Assembly: GCA_964650885.1 (NCBI GenBank)
Contig: CAZYXG010000029.1
Location: 1 to 30,054 of the forward strand
Length of the DNA stretch: 30,054 bases
DNA from: JAPLFM01 sp964650885
Lineage (GTDB): Bacteria > Bacteroidota > Ignavibacteria > Kapaibacteriales > UBA2268
Reading direction: 5' to 3'
In this document: positions 1 through 8,323 of the stretch, in pieces
Numbering within the stretch: position 1 is the first letter of the stretch
Layout of the letters: each line of letters opens with the position of its first letter
Program-made: the position numbers and the translations under genes
Notes under the pieces: generated by a model
The model's database searches: none
What the model saw: the letters and a program-made list of their open reading frames with translations, nothing else
Told to the model about the DNA's origin: nothing

Positions 1-145
1 GCTAAATGACCAAGAAATAAAAATTTCACAGCACTTTATTGCAATCATTTTTCAGTACGAACCACAGGAGCTTTTTTCTTTGATGGTTTGGTTTTTACTA
101 ATATATAGTTAATCTAAAGCAAAAAGTAATTTCACTCATAACTCT
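1..145. other. left window edge, no gene supported
   Basis: This stretch lies beyond the 3' end of nadK. One plus-strand frame is open from the window edge to a stop at 110-112. It could be the last 36 codons of a gene that begins outside, but its translation is hydrophobic and unrecognisable. On the minus strand an ATG near 54 opens a frame that runs off the left edge after 16 codons. Neither can be supported as a gene from what is visible. Confidence 0.3.
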
Positions 146-1021
146 TTATAAATCTTTTCCCTGTATTCCATCAGTTCCCCAAAGGAGTTTGTCCCTAAGT
201 AAATCGAAATACGAAGAGTTAAGTGGTTTGATTAGTTTAATGTTGGTTGCAGATTTTTTTATTACCAAGCTGCCACCGTCCATCAAGTCGAATTCCATTT
301 GCCCATCGGCAACTACATTTACAAAGCCGCTTGCAGAATGCACCTGTAAACGCAGCTCAGTTGTGTCCGAAATTACTAATGGTCTAAGTGTCAAAGTGTG
401 CGGAGAGATTGGAGTAAGACAAAGAACCGAAGTGCCAGGCGACATAATTGGTCCGCCACAAGAAAGTGAATAAGCAGTTGAGCCAGTTGGAGTAGAAATA
501 ATCAACCCGTCTGCTCTATAGTTACCAATAAAATTCCCATTTGAATAAGCTTGCACTGTTATTAATTTAGATGAACCTTTTTTCTCAATCACCAAATCAT
601 TAAGTGCAAATATTTTCTTATCGCCAATATAGGTTTCTATTACAGTTCTTTCCACCACTCGGAAGCCGTTTGCTACTAAGTCTCGCAATGCATCGTATAG
701 ATTGTTGACAGAGAACTCTGCCAAAAAGCCAAGTTTGCCCACGTTCACACCCATAATTGGGATGCCTGAATTAACAAGCATTCTTGCGGCAGAAAGCATA
801 GTGCCATCTCCACCAAAGGAAATTACAAAGTCAGCTTGATTTTCATATTCTGAATGCGCTAATGGGATAATGAAGCTAAATTCTTCGCTCGACATATCTT
901 TGAAATATATGGGGTCTGCCATTACGGTGCAGTTCAAATCTCTCAATATTAAAGCGGCATTTTTCACCCATTTTGCTGCTTCGGGTCTGTGTTCACTTTG
1001 AAATAAGGCAATTTTTTTCAT
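146..1021 (-). CDS. nadK: NAD kinase
   Basis: Cytoplasmic NAD kinase, which phosphorylates NAD to NADP using ATP or polyphosphate. The 291 residues match the family's usual length. The diagnostic GGDGT motif is at residues 70-74. It is followed by NVGKLGFLAEF (93-103), the NDLVIEK segment (141-147), and the glycine/threonine-rich block from YRADGLI to TGSTAYSLS (168-187) that forms the nucleotide site. The start is an ATG at 1021. The gene follows pfkA on the same strand with 21 bases between them, so the two are probably co-transcribed. No Shine-Dalgarno sequence is evident. Family assignment is secure. Confidence 0.95.
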   Translation of the reverse strand: MKKIALFQSEHRPEAAKWVKNAALILRDLNCTVMADPIYFKDMSSEEFSFIIPLAHSEYENQADFVISFGGDGTMLSAARMLVNSGIPIMGVNVGKLGFLAEFSVNNLYDALRDLVANGFRVVERTVIETYIGDKKIFALNDLVIEKKGSSKLITVQAYSNGNFIGNYRADGLIISTPTGSTAYSLSCGGPIMSPGTSVLCLTPISPHTLTLRPLVISDTTELRLQVHSASGFVNVVADGQMEFDLMDGGSLVIKKSATNIKLIKPLNSSYFDLLRDKLLWGTDGIQGKDL

Positions 1022-1042
1022 ATTTTTAGGAAAATGGAAATT

Positions 1043-2014
1043 CTATGCAAGTAAATTAGCTAATTCAAACAAATAATCCTGCAATGGTTTTTTGTTTGTC
1101 CAAGTTGAAACAAGTGGAGTATATGTAAGCTCGTGATAAATTCTGCCCACCATAACATCTGTTTTGCCAGCTATAAGCGCATCTACAGACGCTTGACCCA
1201 AATGGCTAGCCAAAACTCTATCACGTACACTTGGGCTTCCACCTCTCTGAATATGTCCCAAAACTGCTGCTTTGGCATCCATTCCAAATTGATCTTTTAG
1301 TGCTTTGGCTATTTCTGGAGCTCCGCCCATATCTCCACCCTCACCAATTATTACTATCACACGAGTATTTTTTCCAAGTGCAAGTATTCTTTCGTGGATT
1401 ATGTTCAAATTTGTAACTGCTTCTGGCACTGATATATATTCTGCACCGCAAGATATACCAACGTCCATAGCTATATGACCAGCGTGGCGACCCATAACTT
1501 CAATAACGAACACTCGACCGTGTGAATCGGCAGTATCTCTAATTCTATCAATTGCTTCGGCTGCTGTATTGATTGCAGTATCGAAACCAATAGTAAAGTA
1601 AGTGCCGAATAAATCATTATCTATTGTGCCTGGTGTGCCTACAATTTGGATTCCATGTTCCACATAAAGTTCGTGAGCCCCGCGGAAAGTGCCATCGCCA
1701 CCGCAAGCAATTACTGCATCAATATTGTTGTCTCGCAAATTCTTTGCAGATTTGGCTCTCCCTTCTATAGTCATAAATTCTTCAGAACGGCTTGTTTTAA
1801 GTATTGTTCCACCTGCTGCAACTATGTTTACAGTTCGCTTTCTATCGAGTACAATAAAGTTATTTTCAATTAGTCCTTGATAGCCGCCTACGATTCCAGC
1901 ACATTCAATTCCACGGGCTAAACAAGTGCGAACAACAGCTCTAATGTGGGCGTTCATTCCTGGGGCATCGCCACCACTTGTGAGCATTGCAATTCTTTTT
2001 ATTGGCTTATTCAT
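1043..2014 (-). CDS. pfkA: ATP-dependent 6-phosphofructokinase
   Basis: Glycolytic phosphofructokinase, converting fructose 6-phosphate and ATP to fructose 1,6-bisphosphate. I chose the ATG at 2014, which gives 323 residues, close to the usual 320 of bacterial PfkA. An upstream in-frame start at 2074 would add 20 unconserved residues. Visible motifs are SGGDAPGMNA (13-22), GGDGT (105-109), PGTIDND (128-134) with the catalytic Asp132, EVMGRHAGH (172-180), IGEGG (223-227) and GHIQRGGSPS (253-262). Gly in GGDGT and Gly in PGTIDND, rather than the Asp and Lys of pyrophosphate-dependent enzymes, indicate ATP as phosphoryl donor. It lies upstream of nadK, and pyruvate kinase is encoded elsewhere in this window. 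Confidence 0.95.
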   Translation of the reverse strand: MNKPIKRIAMLTSGGDAPGMNAHIRAVVRTCLARGIECAGIVGGYQGLIENNFIVLDRKRTVNIVAAGGTILKTSRSEEFMTIEGRAKSAKNLRDNNIDAVIACGGDGTFRGAHELYVEHGIQIVGTPGTIDNDLFGTYFTIGFDTAINTAAEAIDRIRDTADSHGRVFVIEVMGRHAGHIAMDVGISCGAEYISVPEAVTNLNIIHERILALGKNTRVIVIIGEGGDMGGAPEIAKALKDQFGMDAKAAVLGHIQRGGSPSVRDRVLASHLGQASVDALIAGKTDVMVGRIYHELTYTPLVSTWTNKKPLQDYLFELANLLA

Positions 2015-2107
2015 TTTAAATTCCGATTTTTGTTTTTCTAAATTCAATCTAATCAAAAAAAATAGAAAATTCATTCAATAATTTCAAAAATTAAAGAAAT
2101 TTTTCCA

Positions 2108-3076
2108 ATGTCAGTGCAAAAATTAAAAATTTTACTTCTAAGGCAAGATAGGATTGGTGATTTGCTAGTTTCTGCTCCATTTATTGCTAACTTGCGAAAG
2201 CTACACCCAAATGCAGAAATTGATATTTTGCTAAGCGAGAAGAATATCTTTGCTGCAAGTATTATTGCTAATAAAGTGGACAATATCTTTGTTTATAAGA
2301 AGAATATATTCGCAATAACTAAGCTAATAGCCACCTTGCGATTGAAAAAATATGACTATGTTATAGATTTACTTTATAACTATTCTCGCACTTCAAATCG
2401 AATAATCAAACTTGCCAAACCCAAAGAATCAATTGGTTTGGCACACGAGCAATTACCTTATGCGATAAACATAATTAAACACCACCATAATGAATTGACC
2501 AAAGTACGAATTATTAATCAGCTATTAACCGCATTCGAAGGTGGGAGAGATTATATAGATGAAGTACATTGGGAAATCCCTATATCTCAGCATATTAAAA
2601 ATCAGATGGAAGCTTTATTTGCTGTAGGTAAGAAGCACATTGGTATTAATTTCTCTGGGTCAAACGAAGCAAAGACTTTAAAGCCAAAGAAAGTGAAAGA
2701 AATAATAGAGGGCTTGGAAGAATTATTTCCAAACTCAATGATTCACCTTTACACAACAAAAAAAACTGAAGAAGTTGCAATTCAATTTAAGGCAAAAGAG
2801 AATATAATCTTACATAAAGAAATGGAAACAATAGAGCATTTGGCCTCTTCTATAACATACTTAGATTTATACATAACCCCAGATACTGCCACAGTTCAGT
2901 TGACAGCAATTAAAAAAACACCAACAATTGTGCTATATGCTTTCGAGCAGAACCACCCAACAGAACTTATGTTTCGACCAGAAAACCCGAATTACAATGC
3001 ATTGCACACTGAAAATGGCAATGTAAATTCAATTGCTACAAATGAAATAATTGCATTAGCTACTAAGAAGCTTTGA
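2108..3076 (+). CDS. glycosyltransferase family 9 (heptosyltransferase-like)
   Basis: A 322-residue enzyme of the GT9 family, which transfers ADP-heptose or related sugars to the lipopolysaccharide core at the cytoplasmic face of the inner membrane. The N-terminus has the typical LLRQDRIGDLLVSAPFIANL block (residues 10-29). The second Rossmann domain begins with KKHIGINFSGSNEAKTLKPK near residue 175. The sugar-nucleotide site is the ITPDTATVQLTAIKKTPTIVLY region near residues 257-278, where family members usually have TGDSG or SPDTG. It is divergent from pfkA, with 93 bases between the chosen starts. The acceptor and exact sugar cannot be read from sequence, so no waa gene symbol is given. 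No signal peptide is present. Confidence 0.88.
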   Translation: MSVQKLKILLLRQDRIGDLLVSAPFIANLRKLHPNAEIDILLSEKNIFAASIIANKVDNIFVYKKNIFAITKLIATLRLKKYDYVIDLLYNYSRTSNRIIKLAKPKESIGLAHEQLPYAINIIKHHHNELTKVRIINQLLTAFEGGRDYIDEVHWEIPISQHIKNQMEALFAVGKKHIGINFSGSNEAKTLKPKKVKEIIEGLEELFPNSMIHLYTTKKTEEVAIQFKAKENIILHKEMETIEHLASSITYLDLYITPDTATVQLTAIKKTPTIVLYAFEQNHPTELMFRPENPNYNALHTENGNVNSIATNEIIALATKKL

Positions 3077-3198
3077 TTAGAACTAAGGTTTAATTCTATT
3101 TTTGAACACAATCGGCATTTGTCCATTCACAAATATATTTCTTTAAAAGAATTAATAATTACATTAAAAATTAATTAAAATTCATTTTTCTCTTGCAT

Positions 3199-3226
3199 TT
3201 GAACTCTTTTTGCTTTAAGTTGTAAT
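3199..3226 (+). promoter_or_regulatory. candidate sigma-70-like promoter for the 3283 gene
   Basis: TTGAAC at 3199-3204 and TGTAAT at 3221-3226 are separated by 16 bases and lie about 57 bases upstream of the start codon. This is a consensus match in an AT-rich stretch, so it is weak evidence on its own. Confidence 0.3.
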
Positions 3227-3270
3227 AAATCATTAATTTCAACATTATTCAATTAGTTTAAGAAACTAAT

Positions 3271-3275
3271 AGGAG
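3271..3275 (+). promoter_or_regulatory. ribosome binding site AGGAG
   Basis: AGGAG lies 7 bases before the ATG at 3283 and fixes that start. It is one of several clear Shine-Dalgarno sequences in the window. Confidence 0.7.
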
Positions 3276-3282
3276 TTCTTTT

Positions 3283-3783
3283 ATGAAAAAGTTTATTGCA
3301 AACTCATTTTGCTTGACATTATTATTAGTGTTATTTGCAAATTTCACTCTTACAGCACAAGCTGGCGAACCAATCCCAGGAATAGATGTTAAACTCAAAA
3401 GTAGCTCGGGCAAAGAGTATATGGCGAAAACAAGTTCAGATGGTAAATTTACAATTGATAAATTACCAAAAGGTTCATATTCTGTTTCGGTTCGATGTGC
3501 AGATGGCACTTGTGCTAAAATAGTATCTCCACGCGATGCGGCAAGTGGACTAGCTACTGGCAAACGTAATGCTACTGCTGATAATAGCAAAGTAAGCATG
3601 ACCTACCAAAAAATAGAATTTGATTATGTTGTAAAATCTCCACGCGATGCTTCAAGTGGTTTGGCTAGCGGACGCAGACAACACAAACCATTTGTGATTA
3701 CAAAAGAATGGAGTGCTTCTCAGTCTTGCACAATCGAAGAAGAAGGTGCATCTTATACTGGTCATATTACTTTAATGAAATAA
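3283..3783 (+). CDS. secreted protein with carboxypeptidase-regulatory-like segment and duplicated SPRDA motif
   Basis: 166 residues with a clear Sec signal peptide (residues 1-27, KKF then a hydrophobic core, cleavage near AQA). Residues 30-72 (PIPGIDVKLKSSSGKEY, TSSDGKFTIDKLPKGSYSVSV) look like a carboxypeptidase-regulatory or Cna-B-like beta-sandwich strand set. The rest is unusual. SPRDAASGLATGKR at 82-95 recurs as SPRDASSGLASGRR at 119-132, the second copy followed by QHKPFVITKEW. I recall similar SPRD..SGL.TGKRQHKP strings in some Hcp/tail-tube-like proteins, but could not verify this. The stop overlaps the start of the next gene by one base, implying translational coupling and a shared role in the envelope. 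Function unknown. Confidence 0.8.
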   Translation: MKKFIANSFCLTLLLVLFANFTLTAQAGEPIPGIDVKLKSSSGKEYMAKTSSDGKFTIDKLPKGSYSVSVRCADGTCAKIVSPRDAASGLATGKRNATADNSKVSMTYQKIEFDYVVKSPRDASSGLASGRRQHKPFVITKEWSASQSCTIEEEGASYTGHITLMK

Positions 3784-4703
3784 TGACAAAAAGCATAGTC
3801 AATCATATTATTGCTGTGATTATATTGGCAATTTCCTGCACTACTCGAATTTGGGCTGTGCAGGATTCTGCTGTTGCAATAGAAGAGAAAAGCAATTGGA
3901 ATTTCTATTTTGCTCCAAACTTAGGTGGGACTTTTTTGAATATCAGCAAATCCACAGAAGAAACCGAGAATTTCCAATGGCTAGCGAGTTTGCAAACTAA
4001 GCTAGATTATGAAGGAGATTATTTCCAATGGAATAATAGTCTTTTCGCTCAGTACGGCCAATTCAATGAATCTAAGAAATTGCCTATTCGCACTCAAGAC
4101 AATGTGATTCTGACCACAAGACCTTCTATAGAGATGCCAATATTGGTTAATTTAAGACTATTTTTTGAAACAACTGCCGAAACTGCTATGGGTAGAGGTG
4201 CTATACCAGAAACTGATATGTCGTATCTAGACCCATTGTTTTTATATCAAACATTGTTTATTGGTCAGAAAAATATTGACGATGGAGAAACATATCATTT
4301 TGATATTAGCTATGGTGTAGGTTATTCATTCCAACAAACATTCACAGATAAATATGTGTTAGCACAAAATAGAAGCTTTGTTTTAGGCGAAAACAATCCG
4401 CTTAGTACTGTGCAAGATCAAGCTACTTTGGAATCGGGAATTGCAGCAATTTGCGATTTGAATTTCAGAAAAAATATTAGTGAATCTCTTACTTGGATGC
4501 TCGGCTCTCGAATAGTGGCTATGGGAAAACAAGATATACAATCGAGTATAGAAAGTTCAAGAGTTAGCTCGCTTTTCACATCAAGTTTGAATTATAAAAT
4601 TTTCAGCTTGGATTACATAAACCGTATAGTTTACGACAAAAACTTATCCAAAAGAAGACAATTAGAGCAATCGTTAACAATTGGAATCAAATTTAGGCTT
4701 TAA
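3783..4703 (+). CDS. outer-membrane beta-barrel candidate, DUF3078-like
   Basis: 306 residues from the ATG at 3783, which shares its first base with the stop codon of the upstream gene (TAATG). A longer in-frame reading starting at 3708 overlaps that gene extensively and was rejected. The N-terminus has a signal peptide (about residues 1-25). The mature part consists of alternating amphipathic strands rich in aromatic residues (NWNFYFAPNLGG, then the WLASLQTKLDYEGDYFQWNN region), ends in TIGIKFRL, and has no long hydrophobic helix, as expected for an outer-membrane barrel. The layout resembles DUF3078 proteins of Bacteroidota, but that match is by eye. It probably works with its coupled neighbour. 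No enzymatic motif seen. Confidence 0.75.
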   Translation: MTKSIVNHIIAVIILAISCTTRIWAVQDSAVAIEEKSNWNFYFAPNLGGTFLNISKSTEETENFQWLASLQTKLDYEGDYFQWNNSLFAQYGQFNESKKLPIRTQDNVILTTRPSIEMPILVNLRLFFETTAETAMGRGAIPETDMSYLDPLFLYQTLFIGQKNIDDGETYHFDISYGVGYSFQQTFTDKYVLAQNRSFVLGENNPLSTVQDQATLESGIAAICDLNFRKNISESLTWMLGSRIVAMGKQDIQSSIESSRVSSLFTSSLNYKIFSLDYINRIVYDKNLSKRRQLEQSLTIGIKFRL

Positions 4704-4892
4704 TTTTAAATGTCTTTAATATGAGATTTTCTAAGTCAAGTATTTTATTACTATTGACACCACATTTCTTTGGTATTATAATATATTTTTTTAATCTTGA
4801 GAATCTTAGTTCAGAATATTATTGTTAAATATACCACCTACGTATGATTCTCATCCATCTCCACCAGTATATTTAATCACTCATAACCTCCT

Positions 4893-6383
4893 TTACATAT
4901 TCTCTACTTTGCCATCGGCTGAGACTCTAAAGCAGCAGACGTCTAAATTGAAGACTTCGGGTTTGACAATTGATTTGCCCATTAACATTCTCGCACATTC
5001 TTGAAGTCCCTCTGGGATAGAAGGATGCGGAAAGATTAGTTCAGCTAAATATTCTATACCTATGTTCGTAGAAATCATTAATGCAATTGCTTCAATTGTG
5101 CTTGAAGCGTGAGCACCCATCACACGCATTCCGAGAATTTTCATATCGTCATCGTCGGTGACAAGTATCTTAAAGAAGCCATGTGTATTACGCATTGCTA
5201 TTGCTCTATTGATATAGCGATAATCTAATTTTGCCAAACGGTATGGAATTTTCTTTTTCTTAGCTTGTGTTTCATTCAGCCCAACCGAAGCTACTTCTGG
5301 ATTTAAAAACATAATAGTAGATATATTCTCATAAGCTAAGTCCCGTTTCGGCTTGCCAAAGATTCTTTCCACGGCAAAGCGTCCTTCAAGTTCGCCAACA
5401 TTCACTAACGCTATATCGGCTGTGAAATCCCCAACAGCATAGATATTTTCAATATTAGTTTGTGTTTTGTCGTCATCGCAATATCCTCTTTCATTGAGCT
5501 GCACACCTACTGCTTCCAAACCAAGATTTTCAGAGTTTGGCACTCGCCCAACTGAAATTAGTGCGTGTTCAACTGTATAGGTCTCACGTCTGCCGTCTTT
5601 ATAATTCAGTACATATTCAACATTGCCATCTACTATATCCATACTTTCGAGCGATGAACCTCTATGAATAACAACTCCATTGGCTTCCAAATTACTTGCC
5701 AATGTATGCGATATATCTTCATCTTCAAAAGGAAGAATTCTATCTTCTTTGTCAATTAGAAAAACTTTCGTTTTGCCGAAATTTGAGAAAATAGTTGCAA
5801 ATTCGCAACCAATTACACCTGCACCAAGTATAACAATGCTTTTTGGGAAATCTGGCAAGGCAGAAATACCATCGCTGGTTACAATTATTTTTTCATCAAT
5901 TGGTATGTGAGGAAGGAATCTTGGACGGCTTCCAATGGCAAGCACAATATTTTCTGCCCAAATTGTTTGTTTTGTGCCATCGGCAAATTCAATCTCAATT
6001 TCATTTTTGCTGAGCATTTTGCCATGCCCAGTGAATTGGTGGAGTTTATTTTTTTTTTGGAAATACCCAATTTCTTCTTTGATTTGAGAGTATTTTTCGC
6101 CTACTGCTCGGTGCATTTCATTAATCACAGCGGAATAGCTAAGCTCACTTTCATAAACAGTAAAGCCAAGATTAGTTTGGCGAGTTATCTTATAGCTTTC
6201 AGAAAGCTCCCAAAGAGTTTTACTGGACAATGCTCCATTGAATATACCAGCACCACCAACTTTTCCTTTTTCAATCAAAGCCACTTTTTTACCAAAATCC
6301 ACACCACGAATAGCAGCAGCAAAGCCCGAAGGACCAGCACCAATTACACACAAATCAAATCTTTCCAAATCAATATCTCCCAA
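4893..6383 (-). CDS. FAD/NAD(P) oxidoreductase of the lipoamide dehydrogenase fold, redox disulfide missing
   Basis: 496 residues with the full two-dinucleotide-fold layout. The FAD site is CVIGAGPSGFAAA (12-24), a second Rossmann motif VILGAGVIGCEFA binds NAD(P)H, AVGDFTADIALVNVGELEG is the second FAD contact, and a C-terminal dimerisation domain carries H453 and E458 (HPSIPE). In lipoamide dehydrogenase, residues 43-55 would read GGTCLNVGCIPSK. Here they read GGAGIFNGALSSK, so both cysteines are lost (Gly46, Ala51). This excludes lipoamide dehydrogenase or glutathione reductase chemistry and suggests a soluble transhydrogenase (SthA-like) or NAD(P)H:quinone reductase role. The only usable start in frame is TTG at 6383. 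An ATG at 6400 lies in another frame. The dipeptidase gene is upstream on the same strand. Confidence 0.85.
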   Translation of the reverse strand: MGDIDLERFDLCVIGAGPSGFAAAIRGVDFGKKVALIEKGKVGGAGIFNGALSSKTLWELSESYKITRQTNLGFTVYESELSYSAVINEMHRAVGEKYSQIKEEIGYFQKKNKLHQFTGHGKMLSKNEIEIEFADGTKQTIWAENIVLAIGSRPRFLPHIPIDEKIIVTSDGISALPDFPKSIVILGAGVIGCEFATIFSNFGKTKVFLIDKEDRILPFEDEDISHTLASNLEANGVVIHRGSSLESMDIVDGNVEYVLNYKDGRRETYTVEHALISVGRVPNSENLGLEAVGVQLNERGYCDDDKTQTNIENIYAVGDFTADIALVNVGELEGRFAVERIFGKPKRDLAYENISTIMFLNPEVASVGLNETQAKKKKIPYRLAKLDYRYINRAIAMRNTHGFFKILVTDDDDMKILGMRVMGAHASSTIEAIALMISTNIGIEYLAELIFPHPSIPEGLQECARMLMGKSIVKPEVFNLDVCCFRVSADGKVENM

Positions 6384-6526
6384 AAATCCAAAATTTGCAT
6401 ATTTTTTTTTTTCAATTTAGCAAATTCAATCACATATTTCATAAGAAAGTTTGGTTAGACTAATTCTGATTTACTACATAGCTAAATTGTCCAGAAGATT
6501 GCCTTTAAAATAATGCATTTATTTTC

Positions 6527-7423
6527 TTACCTCAACTCCCTTTTGAAAAAGTTTGTTAGATTTTTCCAAAAGATTTTTTCTAATTGTTCTTCGCTTAATT
6601 TGAGTTCCTGTTTGAATAAATCATATATTTCTATATAATCCATTACATCGGCAAATGGAGATTGGTCTATTCCATCAAAATCTGCTCCAAAGCCAAGTAC
6701 ATCTTCACAGCCAAGTTTGAGGAAATGTTCTGTGTGGCGAAGTAAATCATTTTTTTCAGCTAAACCATCGCTCAAAAAAGGTGCATAGAAGTTCAGACCT
6801 ATAAATCCGCCTCTGTTTCTGATTTCAATAATTTGTTCGTCATATAAATTTCTAGGATGGTTTGTTATAGCTCGGGCGTTTGAATGCGAGGCAATAAATG
6901 CAAGCTTAGTTATGGTGGCAACATCATTAAAACCATTCACATTCAAGTGCGATACGTCCACTATCATTCCTATTTTTTCCATTTCCAAAACTACTTCTTT
7001 ACCAAAATGTGTAAGCCCAAATTCTTCATCCACTCCGTCGGCAAGAAAGTTTCTATGGTTCCAAGTGAGCCCCATAGCTCGCACACCTGCATTATAGAAA
7101 GCATAGAGATTGTTTATATCTCTTTGGATTGGAGCGGCACCCTCAAGCGATAAAACTATGTTAATTTTATCATCTTCGAAATCGCTACCAGTTTTTATAT
7201 GTTTTATTTGCTCATCTTTATAACGATTGAAAACGCCTGTATGTTTGAAAGCATAGCTAGTGGCTTCACTACCAGAAAGTTCAGGCAATGTAAATATAGC
7301 AAATATTTGGAAAAGCCCGCCAACAGCATTAAATTTGGATTGATTCCAATGGGCTTCGTGTGTTAGAAATGGATTAGAATTAAATTTCGTTAGAGTATCG
7401 CAATGTGCATCGGCAACTTTCAT
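6527..7423 (-). CDS. membrane dipeptidase, peptidase family M19
   Basis: 298 residues, slightly short for this family of zinc dipeptidases, which cleave dipeptides and sometimes other amide bonds. The metal site can be read directly: HCD at 7-9 (HxD), the bridging Glu94 in SLEG, His159 in DVSHL and His180 in ASHSNAR, with Arg184 as substrate contact. GFGADFDGID (244-253) gives the C-terminal aspartate region. NHPRN at 188-192 is also typical. No signal peptide is visible at the N-terminus (MKVADAHCDT), so the enzyme is probably cytoplasmic despite the family name. The start is an ATG at 7423. It is divergent from the DUF3108 gene, with 80 bases between them. Confidence 0.92.
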   Translation of the reverse strand: MKVADAHCDTLTKFNSNPFLTHEAHWNQSKFNAVGGLFQIFAIFTLPELSGSEATSYAFKHTGVFNRYKDEQIKHIKTGSDFEDDKINIVLSLEGAAPIQRDINNLYAFYNAGVRAMGLTWNHRNFLADGVDEEFGLTHFGKEVVLEMEKIGMIVDVSHLNVNGFNDVATITKLAFIASHSNARAITNHPRNLYDEQIIEIRNRGGFIGLNFYAPFLSDGLAEKNDLLRHTEHFLKLGCEDVLGFGADFDGIDQSPFADVMDYIEIYDLFKQELKLSEEQLEKIFWKNLTNFFKRELR

Positions 7424-7503
7424 CGCTGTTATCCGTTTTAATAATTAAAATGAGTCTAAATTTATTAGATTTGTAATGATTCAAAAATAAGAAAATTAGA
7501 AAA

Positions 7504-8322
7504 ATGAAAACTAAATATAAACTAACACTTTTCCTTGTTGCCATTATTGCATTGGCAGCGAGTGTAAAAGTATATACAAATGGCGAAAAAAACTACGCTA
7601 ATGTCAACCTAAGGAGTATGCCTAATGAGGCGTATGGCTTAGGAGAACGATTGGAATATAAAGTTGGGTATAAATTTATAACTGCTGGCTATGGTACGTT
7701 TTATGTGAAACCTCAAACAGTAAATGTCAATGGCAGACCTTGTTATGATATTAACTTCGACGTTAAGTCTTTGCCCGAACTTGAAATGCTTTATAAAGTA
7801 AAAGATTCATATCGTTCTTTGGTGGATATTTCTACTTTGGCTCCTTGGGGATTCGAGCAGAGAATTAGAGAGCAAAAGTATAGAAAAGATTACCGTGCAA
7901 TGTTCGATCAAGTGGAAAATAAGGCTTATGCCAATGGTAAAACATTCCCAATAACAGAATATATGCACGATATTGTATCTGCTTTCTATTATGTCCGTAC
8001 TTTAGATTTGAGCAAAATGAAAAAAAATGATGTGATTTATTTGCGAAATTTTTTCGATGACACTACCAATACTTTGGGTGTGAAATATTTAGGTAAACAA
8101 GAAGTAACTGTGGAAGCTGGAAAATTTCGTTGCCACGTGATTGAGCCAATTGTGCAGAAAGGAGGCTTATTCAAAAATGAAGGTAAGATTTTCATTTGGA
8201 TTACTGATGATGATAGAAAGATAGCTGTGAAAGTAGGTACTCAAATAATTATCGGATTTGTGGGAGCAGAGCTAACAAGCTATTCTGGACTTCGTGGACC
8301 ATTAAAAGCAAAAATAGGTTGA
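7504..8322 (+). CDS. DUF3108 domain-containing exported protein
   Basis: 272 residues with an N-terminal hydrophobic signal (KYKLTLFLVAIIALAASVKVY). The mature region from YGLGERLEYKVGYKFITAGYG (about residue 44 onward) is the typical opening of DUF3108. The middle carries YMHDIVSAFYYVRTLDLS and the end WITDDDRKIAVKVGTQIIIG, both characteristic of the family. DUF3108 proteins are predicted envelope proteins of unresolved function in Bacteroidota and Proteobacteria. One base separates its stop from the next start, a LolA-like gene, so the two are almost certainly one operon and may act together in lipid or lipoprotein handling at the envelope. The start is the ATG at 7504. Confidence 0.88.
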   Translation: MKTKYKLTLFLVAIIALAASVKVYTNGEKNYANVNLRSMPNEAYGLGERLEYKVGYKFITAGYGTFYVKPQTVNVNGRPCYDINFDVKSLPELEMLYKVKDSYRSLVDISTLAPWGFEQRIREQKYRKDYRAMFDQVENKAYANGKTFPITEYMHDIVSAFYYVRTLDLSKMKKNDVIYLRNFFDDTTNTLGVKYLGKQEVTVEAGKFRCHVIEPIVQKGGLFKNEGKIFIWITDDDRKIAVKVGTQIIIGFVGAELTSYSGLRGPLKAKIG

Positions 8323-8323
8323 T

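Noticed and set aside
189..473. 94-codon plus-strand frame opposite nadK
   Set aside because: It overlaps the conserved C-terminal half of NAD kinase; no independent coding evidence.
2015..2074. 20-residue N-terminal extension of phosphofructokinase
   Set aside because: The family begins at MNKPIKRIAMLTSGG; the extension is not conserved in type and would leave little promoter space.
4735..4758. Weak hairpin GTCAA...TTGAC between convergent genes
   Set aside because: The stem is bulged and AT-rich and has no adjacent T run, so it cannot be called a terminator.
4883..4893. Strong AGGAGG followed by ATG on the minus strand just after the flavoprotein stop
   Set aside because: The ATG opens only three codons (M, S, D, stop) and no recognisable gene follows before the convergent gene end at 4703.
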